A stretch of DNA of 16,894 nucleotides. Source: Bacteroidota bacterium. Its GTDB lineage: Bacteria > Bacteroidota > Bacteroidia > Bacteroidales > PUMT01. Under the pieces are notes generated by a model. That model made no database searches. It worked only from the letters and a program-made list of their open reading frames with translations, and was not told the origin of the DNA. Made by a program: the position numbers and the translations under genes. Shown here one piece after another: positions 1 to 7,577 of this stretch. Location: assembly GCA_003556985.1 (NCBI GenBank), contig PWPZ01000075.1, positions 1 through 16,894 on the forward strand, written 5' to 3'. Every line of letters begins with the position of its first letter. The stretch's first letter is position 1.

Positions 1-926
1 AGATCTGAAGTTTCCAGGAAGGCACAGGAATCGATATTTGCAAGGTCTATGATATTGATCCCCCCGCTCCTTCCGGCCGGAAGAAGCGAGAACGGGTCAT
101 AGCTGTCTCTTATCATAACCTTCATCCAGGGAGGCGGTGAAAATTCTCCCTGAAAAGCTGAATAGGCCTGGGAGAGCATCTCGGTCATCCCGTATTCGGA
201 ATGGATCCTCCGCACTCCTGTTTTTGCCTTCAGTATTGAATGCAGCTCCTCCCTGGTCAGCTCCTTCCTTCTTCCCTTCATTCCCCCGGTTTCCATAATA
301 ATTGTTTTTTCCAGTGAAAGGTTGTGCCGTTCAACAAGATCAAGCAGGGCAAAGCTCACTCCAATCAAAAGAATAGCTTCTCCTTTTTTTTCAAGCCTGT
401 TGAGCCTCAAAGCAATTTCATCCGTATCATTAAGATAAAAACCACTTTCGGGGTGTGAACTCTCACCGATCAGTCCGGAGACCATATAAACAAGTGAAGA
501 GCCGCTTCTTTCCATATATGAGGGAAGCAGGGCGAGTATACAATAACCTGAAGGGAGCCCGTAAAATATTTCAAAACACCTTAGGAAGCTGGTCTGGTAA
601 AGCCGGGGATCATGAACATGGTGGCGCGATGGTTCGCTACCGAGGGTTCCGCTACTGGTGAAAACAATTTTACTTTCCCTGCCTTCAGTAGTTATGCGAT
701 GGGTTTTAAAAAATGATACCGGGAGGAAGGGAATATCGGTCAACCGTCTTATATTACCCGGAACGGCACCCAGCAGTTCAAGATATTTCTTGTAGACTTT
801 GTTGTTAAGTGACTGGAAACGGAACAGTTCCATGGCGGCCTCCTCAAATTCCTGCTCTGTTGCCAGGCTGAATATTTTTTTTATAAAGTCTTTCCTGTCG
901 CCGGTTTGCATAATTTGTCCAGTCAT
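1..926 (-). CDS. LuxE-like acyltransferase / acyl-protein synthetase, C-terminus cut by window edge
   Basis: The frame is open from an ATG at 926 down to the left edge, giving 308 residues without a stop. Three motifs place it in the LuxE acyl-protein synthetase family, which is related to acyl-adenylate-forming enzymes: FTSSGT (residues 89-94, phosphate-binding type loop), METGGMKGRRKE (211-222) and HSEYGMTE (242-249). Such enzymes activate a carboxylic acid with ATP and pass the acyl group on; the substrate cannot be told from sequence. No signal peptide is visible, so it should be cytosolic. Two in-frame starts exist, at 926 and 911. The promoter box at 934-941 would leave a leader of only a few bases for the first, so 911 may be the true start. 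Only the last residues, probably about 15-25 if it has usual family length, are missing. No lux-type partner genes lie nearby in the window. Confidence 0.82.
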   Translation of the reverse strand, partial: MTGQIMQTGDRKDFIKKIFSLATEQEFEEAAMELFRFQSLNNKVYKKYLELLGAVPGNIRRLTDIPFLPVSFFKTHRITTEGRESKIVFTSSGTLGSEPSRHHVHDPRLYQTSFLRCFEIFYGLPSGYCILALLPSYMERSGSSLVYMVSGLIGESSHPESGFYLNDTDEIALRLNRLEKKGEAILLIGVSFALLDLVERHNLSLEKTIIMETGGMKGRRKELTREELHSILKAKTGVRRIHSEYGMTEMLSQAYSAFQGEFSPPPWMKVMIRDSYDPFSLLPAGRSGGINIIDLANIDSCAFLETSD

Positions 927-933
927 TTTGACA

Positions 934-964
934 CAAAAATACTATCAATCTCTTATTCAACAAA
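934..964 (-). promoter_or_regulatory. Bacteroidota-type promoter for the LuxE-like gene
   Basis: Read on the minus strand there is TTTG (964-961), 19 bases, then TATTTTTG (941-934), an exact match to the Bacteroidota -33/-7 consensus TTTG ... TAnnTTTG. Transcription would be expected to begin only a few bases before the ATG at 926. That implies either a nearly leaderless mRNA or use of the downstream ATG at 911. Confidence 0.6.
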
Positions 965-1039
965 TGGCGTCAAAGGGATGTTTAACATAAACAGATTTAT
1001 TTGATTTTTTGGAACATTAATGACGGGATAACAGTATAA

Positions 1040-2482
1040 ATGGAATTGCACGGTGCATCAAAACACTTAAAAACAGGACGGATACAGATGGCAGAACATA
1101 AGGAGAGAGAATTGCTGAAAAGGATCGCCAGGCTGGTAAGGCAGAATAAGGAACTTCACGACCAGGTCAGGAATCTTGCCGAAGAAAATGAAAGGCTGAC
1201 CCGGCAGGTTGACCTGTTTGAACGCCGGTTGTTACGGGTAAAAGCGGAGTCCGGGAAAACTGCTTTTGAAAGCGAAGCAGAGCGAATTCTGAAATTCAAG
1301 ACAGGTACAGTTCTTTTTGCCCAGATACAGGGCTTTGGAAAGCTTACGGAAAAGATGGATACCCAGAGCATGATGGATGAGCTTGATAATCTGTTTTTCC
1401 ATTTCGACTCGATAATTAAAAAATACAGACTTCAGAAACTAAAAACCATTGGCGATTCATATATGTGTGTTGGTGGTGTTCCCCTTAAAAACAGCACCAA
1501 CCCGGTAGAGGTGGTTATGGCGGCTCTGGAAATGAACCGTTTTTTAAATGAGCTCAAACTTAAGTCCGACAATAACAGGGTATGGGATATCCGCATAGGG
1601 GTTCATAGCGGACCGGTCACCGCAACAGCGAACGGAAATAAAAAGATATCATGGGAGCTGAAGGGGGATACCGTAAATATTGCAAGCCGGATCAGCTCAT
1701 CCTGTGGGGCCGGCAGGATAAATATTTCTGCCAATACTTACGAGCTTGTAAAGGAGTTTTTTAATTGTGAATATAACGGCAAAATACCTGTAAAATATCT
1801 TGGCGATCTTTCTATGTTTTATGTACAGGGCATAATTCCCGCCCTGTCGGAAAGCGGCCGGGGCATACTTCCCAATGATAAATTTGATATTAAATTCAAG
1901 CTGATACAATTCGTAGATCTTCAGGAAATTATTCTTGACAGACTTGAAAAGGAGCTGCCCCGGCATCTTTATTACCACGATGTGAAGCACACAATAGATG
2001 TGGTGACCGAGGTTGAACTGATAGGATGGGCTGAAGGTGTAAGCGAGGAAGAGGTATTGCTGCTGAAAACAGCGGCCCTGTATCATGACTCCGGTCATAT
2101 AAAAGGATATGATAATCATGAATACCACGGATGTCAGCTTGCCAGGGAGTATCTGCCCGGATATAATTTTTCTCCCGATCAGATAGAAAAGATATGTGAT
2201 CTGATAATGGCCACCAAAATGCCTCCTAACCCAAAGAATCTGCTTGAAAAAATAATGTGTGATTCAGACCTTGATTATCTTGGTCGAAGCGATTTTATCC
2301 CGGTATCCAACTCTTTGTATGAGGAACTCAGGGAACAGAACAAAATCAATTCTTTTGAGGAATGGAACAAACTGCAGGTCAAATTTATATCGGCCCATCA
2401 GTATTATACAAAAACCGCCAGGAATTTGAGGGAGGTAAATAAGCAAAAACAAATTGAACGTATAAAGGGCATTGTAGGTTAA
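1040..2482 (+). CDS. Coiled coil - class III nucleotide cyclase - HD phosphohydrolase fusion protein
   Basis: The protein has 480 residues with no signal peptide or membrane segment. Residues 20-70 are charged and heptad-like, probably a dimerising coiled coil. Residues about 87-265 are a class III cyclase domain: VLFAQIQGF (91-99), KTIGDSYM (135-142), RIGVHSGP (185-192) and GDTVNIASRI (209-218). The second metal aspartate (D139) and the transition-state pair N213/R217 are kept. The first metal aspartate is replaced by Q95, and the usual purine-site Asp is E206. Residues about 285-480 form an HD domain: YHDVKHTIDV (312-321) resembles the class I phosphodiesterase motif, YHDSGH (348-353) supplies the HD pair, and DSDLD (408-412) a late acidic site. 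The inference is a protein that both makes and hydrolyses a cyclic or other nucleotide, or a cyclase-like sensor joined to a hydrolase. Which nucleotide is involved is unknown. An in-frame ATG at 1088 (M17), just before the coiled coil, is an equally good start. Confidence 0.85.
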   Translation: MELHGASKHLKTGRIQMAEHKERELLKRIARLVRQNKELHDQVRNLAEENERLTRQVDLFERRLLRVKAESGKTAFESEAERILKFKTGTVLFAQIQGFGKLTEKMDTQSMMDELDNLFFHFDSIIKKYRLQKLKTIGDSYMCVGGVPLKNSTNPVEVVMAALEMNRFLNELKLKSDNNRVWDIRIGVHSGPVTATANGNKKISWELKGDTVNIASRISSSCGAGRINISANTYELVKEFFNCEYNGKIPVKYLGDLSMFYVQGIIPALSESGRGILPNDKFDIKFKLIQFVDLQEIILDRLEKELPRHLYYHDVKHTIDVVTEVELIGWAEGVSEEEVLLLKTAALYHDSGHIKGYDNHEYHGCQLAREYLPGYNFSPDQIEKICDLIMATKMPPNPKNLLEKIMCDSDLDYLGRSDFIPVSNSLYEELREQNKINSFEEWNKLQVKFISAHQYYTKTARNLREVNKQKQIERIKGIVG

Positions 2483-2498
2483 TATCCTTCAATGCCCT
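2466..2498. terminator. Strong hairpin at the 3' end of the cyclase gene, between convergent genes
   Basis: AGGGCATTG (2466-2474) is perfectly complementary to CAATGCCCT (2490-2498). After one T/T mismatch the stem continues with AGG (2476-2478) and CCT (2486-2488) around a 7-base loop. The stem contains the stop codon of the cyclase gene (2480-2482). On the minus strand the hairpin is followed by TTTATA, so it may end the pgk transcript as well. No long T run follows on the plus strand. Confidence 0.5.
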
Positions 2499-2664
2499 GC
2501 AGTTATCTAAGTGACTGCCTTACCTGACAGTCGCCGCTTCATTGGCTTTTCAGGATCTGGGCTGGCGCCCGTCCCGGTTCATCTCCCGTATTCTTTCAGC
2601 TTCGTCTGGCCCTGCCATCATTTTGTGGCCGCTGCTGCAGGGGCCGGCTGCCGGCAGCAAAATA
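2483..2664. other. Convergent intergenic stretch without a gene
   Basis: These 182 bases lie between the stops of the cyclase gene and pgk. Besides the right arm of the hairpin at 2466-2498 there is a weak 5-bp stem (2513-2517 with 2528-2532) and the palindrome CTGCCGGCAG (2648-2657). The open frames in it show no recognisable protein. Confidence 0.5.
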
Positions 2665-3858
2665 TCAGCCTCTTATGGCTTCAATGCCCGGCAATTTGGT
2701 TCCTTCCATATATTCAAGCATCGCTCCTCCTCCGGTTGAAACAAAGCTTACTTTATCACCAAGGTTGTATTTGTTTATGGCCGCTACCGAGTCTCCGCCG
2801 CCTATCAGGCTGAACGCTCCGTCTTCGGTTGCTTCCGCTATGGCGATGGCGATACTCTTAGTGCCCGAAGCAAACTTTTCCATTTCGAATACTCCCATGG
2901 GGCCGTTCCAGAGTATTGTTTTTGACTCTTTGATGACCTTTGAGAATTCGATAGTCGATCTTTCTCCAATATCCAGTCCGAGCCATCCTTCGGGAACCTG
3001 GTCGATATCGGTTTCCTTCGTGGAAGCATCGGCATCAAACTTATCGGCAACAATATTGTCAACGGGAAGGATCAGGTTTACATTTTTGGCCCTGGCCTTT
3101 TTAATAAGGTCAAGGGCAATATCCTGCTTATCTTCTTCCATTATAGAACCCCCGATATTGCCTCCCTGTGCTTTTATAAAAGTGTAGGTCATCCCTCCGC
3201 CAATAATAAGGTTGTCAACCCTGTCAAGAAGATTTTCGATAACCTGGATTTTGTCCGACACCTTTGCTCCGCCCATAATTGCTGTAAAAGGCTTTTTGGG
3301 ATCTTCAAGCACTTTGTCGAGAGCCTCAAGCTCTTTTGCAATCAGGTAGCCGAACATTTTGTTTTCCGGAAAGAAATTTGCCACGATGGTGGTGGATGCA
3401 TGAGCCCGGTGAGCTGTGCCAAAGGCATCGTTTATATAAACATCGGCCAGTGATGCCAGTTCAGAGGCAAACTCTTCGTTGCCTTTTGTCTCTTCCTTAT
3501 GAAACCTCAGGTTTTCCAGAAGCAGTATCTCCCCGGGTTTGAGGGCTTTGGCCATCTCAGAGGGAGTATTCCCAATACAGTCGTCGGCAAATTTTACATG
3601 TGCGCCCGTCAGCTTTGACAAATGCTTAACCAGGTGCTTGAGCGAGAATTTTTCCTCATAGCCTCCCTTGGGTCTTCCCAGGTGCGACATCAGAATAACT
3701 GCCCCTCCCGAAGAAAGAACCTTTTTGATGGTTGGGATGGCCGCTCTCATCCGGTTGTCATCGGTTATTTCATATTTGTCATTAAGGGGGACGTTGAAGT
3801 CGACCCTGATGAGGGCATTTTTCTTTTTAAAGTCAAATGTTTCGATTGATTTCATCAT
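2665..3858 (-). CDS. pgk: Phosphoglycerate kinase
   Basis: This cytosolic glycolytic enzyme interconverts 1,3-bisphosphoglycerate + ADP and 3-phosphoglycerate + ATP. At 397 residues it has the usual bacterial length. Clear family motifs are RVDFNVP near the N-terminus (substrate-binding), the SHLGRPKG loop, LLLENLRFHKEE, the INDAFGTAHRAHAS segment, the nucleotide-site segment IMGGAKVSDKI, WNGPMGVFE, and the C-terminal GGGDSVAA and FVSTGGGAMLEY loops. The start has two consecutive ATG codons (3858 and 3855); either is possible. The gene is alone in its transcription unit, divergent from holB. Its likely promoter box at 4001-4008 gives a leader of roughly 140 bases containing a small dyad at 3881-3893. 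Nothing in the sequence suggests a defect. Confidence 0.98.
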   Translation of the reverse strand: MMKSIETFDFKKKNALIRVDFNVPLNDKYEITDDNRMRAAIPTIKKVLSSGGAVILMSHLGRPKGGYEEKFSLKHLVKHLSKLTGAHVKFADDCIGNTPSEMAKALKPGEILLLENLRFHKEETKGNEEFASELASLADVYINDAFGTAHRAHASTTIVANFFPENKMFGYLIAKELEALDKVLEDPKKPFTAIMGGAKVSDKIQVIENLLDRVDNLIIGGGMTYTFIKAQGGNIGGSIMEEDKQDIALDLIKKARAKNVNLILPVDNIVADKFDADASTKETDIDQVPEGWLGLDIGERSTIEFSKVIKESKTILWNGPMGVFEMEKFASGTKSIAIAIAEATEDGAFSLIGGGDSVAAINKYNLGDKVSFVSTGGGAMLEYMEGTKLPGIEAIRG

Positions 3859-3880
3859 TCGTATAAAGTATAATTAGCAA

Positions 3881-3893
3881 ATTGTTTAACAAT
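3881..3893. repeat. Small dyad in the pgk leader
   Basis: ATTGTT (3881-3886) and AACAAT (3888-3893) form a perfect inverted repeat around a single base, about 22 bases before the pgk start. It could be an operator half-site pair or chance in AT-rich DNA. Confidence 0.25.
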
Positions 3894-4000
3894 GTGTGCC
3901 GGCAAACTGCAGATTCTGCAACCGCCACAGAAATACATCAGTGGTCAGTCTGGAAATAACCTGCAGTCTTTTTTATTATCCCGTTTTCCGTAAGGCTATA

Positions 4001-4008
4001 CAAAAGTA
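4001..4008 (-). promoter_or_regulatory. -7 promoter box, probably for pgk
   Basis: On the minus strand the bases read TACTTTTG, an exact match to TAnnTTTG. No convincing -33 TTTG is seen at the usual distance. It sits about 140 bases before the pgk start and only 17 bases from an oppositely oriented box. Confidence 0.4.
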
Positions 4009-4025
4009 AAAAACAATTTTTATTT

Positions 4026-4033
4026 TACCTTTG
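4026..4033 (+). promoter_or_regulatory. -7 promoter box, probably for the holB operon
   Basis: TACCTTTG matches TAnnTTTG exactly and lies 57 bases before the holB ATG. A -33 element is not clear. Because the divergent pgk box is so close, the two polymerase footprints would overlap. Confidence 0.45.
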
Positions 4034-4090
4034 CCAAAAGGTAATATTGCGATATCAACAGCATTTTTTTGCTGACAGATCCTTATTTAT

Positions 4091-5221
4091 ATGCTTTTTA
4101 AAGAAATAATAGGGCAGGATGAAACCAAAAGGAGGCTTTTGCAGATGGTAAAAGATGCAAAGGTTGGTCATGCCCTTTTATTTACCGGAAGGGAAGGTTG
4201 CGGAAAGCTTGGGCTGGCCCTGGCCTTTGCCAGATACCTTAATTGTGAAGATCCCGGGACTGATGATTCGTGTATGGAATGCAGTTCGTGCAGGAAATAC
4301 AGTAAGCTGGTTCATCCCGACCTGCATCTGGTTTTCCCGGTTGTCGAAACAAAAAGCTCCGGTGCCGACCCGGTTAGTGATGATTTTATTTCCCAGTGGC
4401 GTGATTGTGTGCTTGGCAACCCCTATCTGCGACTTTTCCAGTGGTATGAATACATAGGCATTGAAAAGAAGCAGGGGTCCATCAGCCGTAAAGAAAGCCT
4501 TCAGATAATCAGGAAACTTTCATTTAAAAATTTTGAGGCTGACCGAAAGGTGATGATCATCTGGATGGCCGAGAAAATGAATTTATCTGCAGCCAACAAA
4601 CTGCTGAAAGTGCTCGAAGAGCCTCCGCCCAAAACTGTTTTTATTCTCATAGCCGAAGATGCAAGCCAGATTATTCCTACCATACTTAGCCGTACCCAGC
4701 TTATAAAGATTCCCGGTATTGATCCGGAAAGTATGGGACGGGCAATAAGGGAAAAGCACGGTATAACCGGCCAGGGGCAGGTGGAGGGCCTGGTCAGGAT
4801 GGCCGGAGGCAATTACCTGCGGGTTATGGAGGCGGTTAATGAAACGGAGGAAAACCGTTTTCATTTTGATATGTTTGTGAGTCTCATGCGACTGTGTTTT
4901 GCGGTCGATGTTGTTGGCATACTGGCATGGATCGATAAAATGGCCGACCGCGGAAGGGAGAGGCAGAAGCAATTTTTTCAGTATGCTTTACGTATAATAC
5001 GTGGAAACTTTATTCAGAATATAAAGGCTGGAAATATTGATCTTTTATCTGAAGAAGAAAGGAATTTTTCCGATAAGTTCTCATCCTTTGTTCATTCCGG
5101 TAATGTATTTGCGATTTACAATGAACTGAACAAAGCTTCCGAACACATTGAATATAATGGAAACAGCCGCCTGATCTTTTTTGATCTTTCATTAAGAATG
5201 GCAAAATTGTTAAAAGCTTAA
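4091..5221 (+). CDS. holB: DNA polymerase III delta' subunit
   Basis: This is a clamp-loader subunit that helps load the sliding clamp during replication. It has 376 residues. The AAA+ module begins at the N-terminus (FKEIIGQDETKRRLL). The P-loop GREGCGKL (33-40) has leucine where ATP-binding clamp-loader subunits have Ser/Thr, as expected of the non-ATP-binding delta'. A zinc module has C52, C61, C64 and C67. The LLKVLEEPP segment (171-179) and the arginine-finger motif SRT (200-202, usually SRC) follow. The C-terminal third is a helical clamp-loader collar domain. It is the first gene of a tight operon; its stop is separated by one base from the next start. holB next to a RicT/PSP1 gene is also the arrangement in Bacillus subtilis (holB-yaaT), which supports both calls. 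Confidence 0.93.
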   Translation: MLFKEIIGQDETKRRLLQMVKDAKVGHALLFTGREGCGKLGLALAFARYLNCEDPGTDDSCMECSSCRKYSKLVHPDLHLVFPVVETKSSGADPVSDDFISQWRDCVLGNPYLRLFQWYEYIGIEKKQGSISRKESLQIIRKLSFKNFEADRKVMIIWMAEKMNLSAANKLLKVLEEPPPKTVFILIAEDASQIIPTILSRTQLIKIPGIDPESMGRAIREKHGITGQGQVEGLVRMAGGNYLRVMEAVNETEENRFHFDMFVSLMRLCFAVDVVGILAWIDKMADRGRERQKQFFQYALRIIRGNFIQNIKAGNIDLLSEEERNFSDKFSSFVHSGNVFAIYNELNKASEHIEYNGNSRLIFFDLSLRMAKLLKA

Positions 5222-5222
5222 A

Positions 5223-6386
5223 ATGACTACATATATCAGAGGGTGCTCGGCAATTATGTCGGAATCCGAAAATAACAGTTTGAAATCCTGCAGTTGTAAC
5301 TGCCTGGAAACATTTGACTGGTTATCCGACCTGAACGATCTGGGTGGTCAGCAGGAGTTTATTGAAGTGAGATTTAAGAATACAAGAAAGGGATTTTACC
5401 GGAATGTGAATAAACTGATGCTTGAAAAGGGCGATATCATAGCGGTGGAATCCTCTCCGGGCCACGATCTTGGAGTGGTATCACTCAATGGCGAGCTGGT
5501 TCTTGAGCAAATGAGAAAATACAAGGTTTCTCCTGACGGTGAAGGTCTGAAAAAAGTTTACCGCAAGGCCAAGCCGGCTGATATAGAAAAATGGCAGGAG
5601 GCCATTTCAATGGAAATCCCGACCATGCTTCGCGCGCGTGAGATAACGGAATCACTGGATCTTAACATGAAAATCGGTGATGTTGAATTCCAGGGTGATA
5701 AGACCAAGGCTATTTTTTATTATATCTCCGAAGAAAGAGTGGATTTCCGGGAGCTTATAAAGGTGCTGGCCGATGAATTCCGCGTACGTATTGAAATGAG
5801 GCAGATAGGTGCCCGGCAGGAAGCCGGACGGATTGGCGGAATAGGCGTCTGCGGGCGTCAGCTTTGCTGCAGCTCCTGGCTCACCGGTTTTTCTTCGGTA
5901 ACCACTAATGCGGCCAGGGTTCAGGAGATATCATTAAATCCTCAGAAGCTCGCAGGGCAGTGCAGCAAGCTCAAATGTTGCATCAATTACGAGGTCGATG
6001 TATACAATGATGCAAAACGGGATTTCCCTGATCTTGAGCAGGCACTTGAAACCACTGAGGGGCGGTATTTTTTCCAGAAAGCCGATATCTTCAAAAAAAT
6101 TGTATGGTATTCTGATAATCCCGGCTCCACTCTTGACATGGTTTCTGTCAGCCTGGACAGGGTAAAGGAGATAATTGATATGAACGGAAAAGGGGAAAAG
6201 CCCCAGAAACTGGTTGAGCATGTCGAAGTTGACGGCACTCAGGAAGTTCATTCCGACGGATTCTTAATAAATGAGAGCATTTCACGTTTTGATGAGAAGG
6301 AAAAAACCGTCAGTAAGAAAAAAAAGAACCGGAAAAAAAAGAATAAGACCAAAGGAACCAAAAATGACAGCTCAAAACAACAATAA
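5223..6386 (+). CDS. RicT/YaaT-like PSP1-domain protein with cysteine clusters
   Basis: The protein has 387 residues and no signal peptide. Residues about 45-260 match the PSP1 C-terminal/RicT family. Cysteines occur in groups: C23, C25, C27 near the N-terminus, then C210, C215, C216 in the VCGRQLCC segment and C247, C252, C253 in the CSKLKCC segment. In B. subtilis, RicT with RicA and RicF forms a complex that carries [4Fe-4S] clusters and affects RNA processing; the conserved late cysteines suggest metal or Fe-S binding here too. The tail (about 362-387) is lysine-rich, which would suit nucleic-acid or ribosome contact. The start chosen is one base after the holB stop; M12 at 5256 is an alternative. 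The gene overlaps the start of gldH by 23 bases. No RicA or RicF gene is in the window, so the exact role is uncertain. Confidence 0.85.
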   Translation: MTTYIRGCSAIMSESENNSLKSCSCNCLETFDWLSDLNDLGGQQEFIEVRFKNTRKGFYRNVNKLMLEKGDIIAVESSPGHDLGVVSLNGELVLEQMRKYKVSPDGEGLKKVYRKAKPADIEKWQEAISMEIPTMLRAREITESLDLNMKIGDVEFQGDKTKAIFYYISEERVDFRELIKVLADEFRVRIEMRQIGARQEAGRIGGIGVCGRQLCCSSWLTGFSSVTTNAARVQEISLNPQKLAGQCSKLKCCINYEVDVYNDAKRDFPDLEQALETTEGRYFFQKADIFKKIVWYSDNPGSTLDMVSVSLDRVKEIIDMNGKGEKPQKLVEHVEVDGTQEVHSDGFLINESISRFDEKEKTVSKKKKNRKKKNKTKGTKNDSSKQQ

Positions 6387-6864
6387 ATTCATATTCAGTC
6401 TGCCGGTCCCCCTTCTGCCTGTTATCATCATGTTTCTGGCCGTTTCGTGCAATCCTGACCTTGTTTACGAAGAGAACCGGCGAATTCCCGGAGAAACTTG
6501 GAGCCGTTACAATATCCCTGAGTTCGGGTTTGAGATAAGCGATACGCTGAATCCTCATGATCTTATAATAAATATCAGGAATACAGGTGAGTATCCCAGA
6601 AGCAACCTGTTTTTGTTTATATCGGCCACATCGCCTGGTGGTGCTTTTACCCGCGATACGCTTGAACTTGTACTTGCCGGGCCGTCCGGTAAATGGAAGG
6701 GCCGTGGCTTCGGCAGTGTATGGCAAAACAGGTTTTTTTACCGGCAGAATATCCGCTTTCCTGAAGCAGGGAAATATACAATTTCAATTGAGCAGGCCAT
6801 GCGTCTGGAAGACCTGCCCGGCATAGTGGACATTGGTCTGAGAGTTGAGCGCAAACCTCTTTAA
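6364..6864 (+). CDS. gldH: Gliding motility lipoprotein GldH
   Basis: The protein has 166 residues. Its N-terminus has a hydrophobic stretch (about 10-27) ending in LAVSC, so C29 is the probable lipidated residue of a type II signal peptide. The mature part (NPDLVYEENRRIPGETW and onward) matches the GldH family, a lipoprotein needed for gliding and type IX secretion-linked functions in Flavobacterium, probably membrane-anchored and facing the periplasm. The open frame could begin further upstream at 6271, but that would put a very basic 31-residue extension before the signal peptide; the ATG at 6364 is far better. It overlaps the end of the RicT-like gene by 23 bases, so the two are likely translationally coupled. 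Biochemical function is not established for the family. Confidence 0.86.
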   Translation: MTAQNNNKFIFSLPVPLLPVIIMFLAVSCNPDLVYEENRRIPGETWSRYNIPEFGFEISDTLNPHDLIINIRNTGEYPRSNLFLFISATSPGGAFTRDTLELVLAGPSGKWKGRGFGSVWQNRFFYRQNIRFPEAGKYTISIEQAMRLEDLPGIVDIGLRVERKPL

Positions 6865-6881
6865 CCTCTATATTTTTCCAA

Positions 6882-7577
6882 GTGGCAAAGAAAAAACTGG
6901 CAAGATTTGCTGAAGTCCTTGAGTTTAACAATGTAGTTCAGGCCGGAGTAGAAGAGGTATTTAACCGCAAACACCGGCTATACGGAAAATGGTCTGATGA
7001 ATTTTTCGGCCGGAACAGGCCGGTAATTGTTGAACTTGGTTGCGGCAAGGGGGAATACAGCGTGGGACTGGCAGATATGTTTCCCGAACGGAATTTTATC
7101 GGCGTTGATATAAAAGGGGCACGACTGTGGAAAGGCGCCAGGTATGCATACAGGAATAAAATGCAAAACGTGGGGTTTATCCGTACCCGTATAGAATTTA
7201 TATCTTCCTTTTTTGCAAGGGATGAGGTCGATGAAATTTGGCTTACATTCCCCGACCCGCAGCTGAAAAAAGCCCGCAAAAGGCTTACTTCACCCGGATT
7301 TCTTAACCGTTACCGCAGTTTTCTCAAATCTGCCGGACCGGTTCATCTGAAAACCGACAGCAGCGAGCTTTATGAATATACCTTATCGGTAATCCGGTTT
7401 AACAGCCTGGAATTACTGGAAAACACCACCGACCTTTACGGGTTGGGGCTGACAGACAAGGTGCTTTCAATAAAAACTTTTTACGAACAACAGTTTCTGG
7501 ATCAGGGCAAACCTATCTTTTATTTGAAATTCAGGATAGATGCTCCCGGAGAAATTTCCGAGCCTGATGCAAAATGA
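6882..7577 (+). CDS. trmB: tRNA (guanine-N7-)-methyltransferase
   Basis: TrmB methylates N7 of G46 in the variable loop of tRNA using S-adenosylmethionine. The protein has 231 residues. The SAM-binding motif ELGCGKGEY (51-59) is followed by an acidic residue at D76 (FIGVDIKG). The family signature TFPDPQLKKARKR lies at about 122-134, with the catalytic-site aspartate D125. HLKTDS (155-160) and the KTFYEQQFL segment (198-206, equivalent to the T-x-F/Y-E motif) complete the fold. The start is a GTG at 6882, chosen because the N-terminus MAKKKLARFAE matches the usual Bacteroidota TrmB beginning and no earlier ATG fits. It lies 17 bases after gldH and its end overlaps the next gene, so it belongs to the same operon. 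Confidence 0.95.
   Translation: MAKKKLARFAEVLEFNNVVQAGVEEVFNRKHRLYGKWSDEFFGRNRPVIVELGCGKGEYSVGLADMFPERNFIGVDIKGARLWKGARYAYRNKMQNVGFIRTRIEFISSFFARDEVDEIWLTFPDPQLKKARKRLTSPGFLNRYRSFLKSAGPVHLKTDSSELYEYTLSVIRFNSLELLENTTDLYGLGLTDKVLSIKTFYEQQFLDQGKPIFYLKFRIDAPGEISEPDAK

Noticed and set aside
455..990. Plus-strand open frames of 63-68 codons
   Set aside because: They lie over the LuxE-like gene, which has strong family motifs on the minus strand, and resemble no protein.
2648..2657. Palindrome CTGCCGGCAG after pgk
   Set aside because: Short, no T run, and a related palindrome occurs inside sprA coding sequence (16549-16560 region), so it is not specific.
2675..3187. Plus-strand frame of 170 codons
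   Set aside because: It is the antisense of pgk; the minus-strand product is unmistakable.
6271..6363. 31-codon upstream extension of GldH
   Set aside because: It would place a very basic stretch before the lipoprotein signal peptide; it is the lysine-rich tail region of the upstream gene read in another frame.
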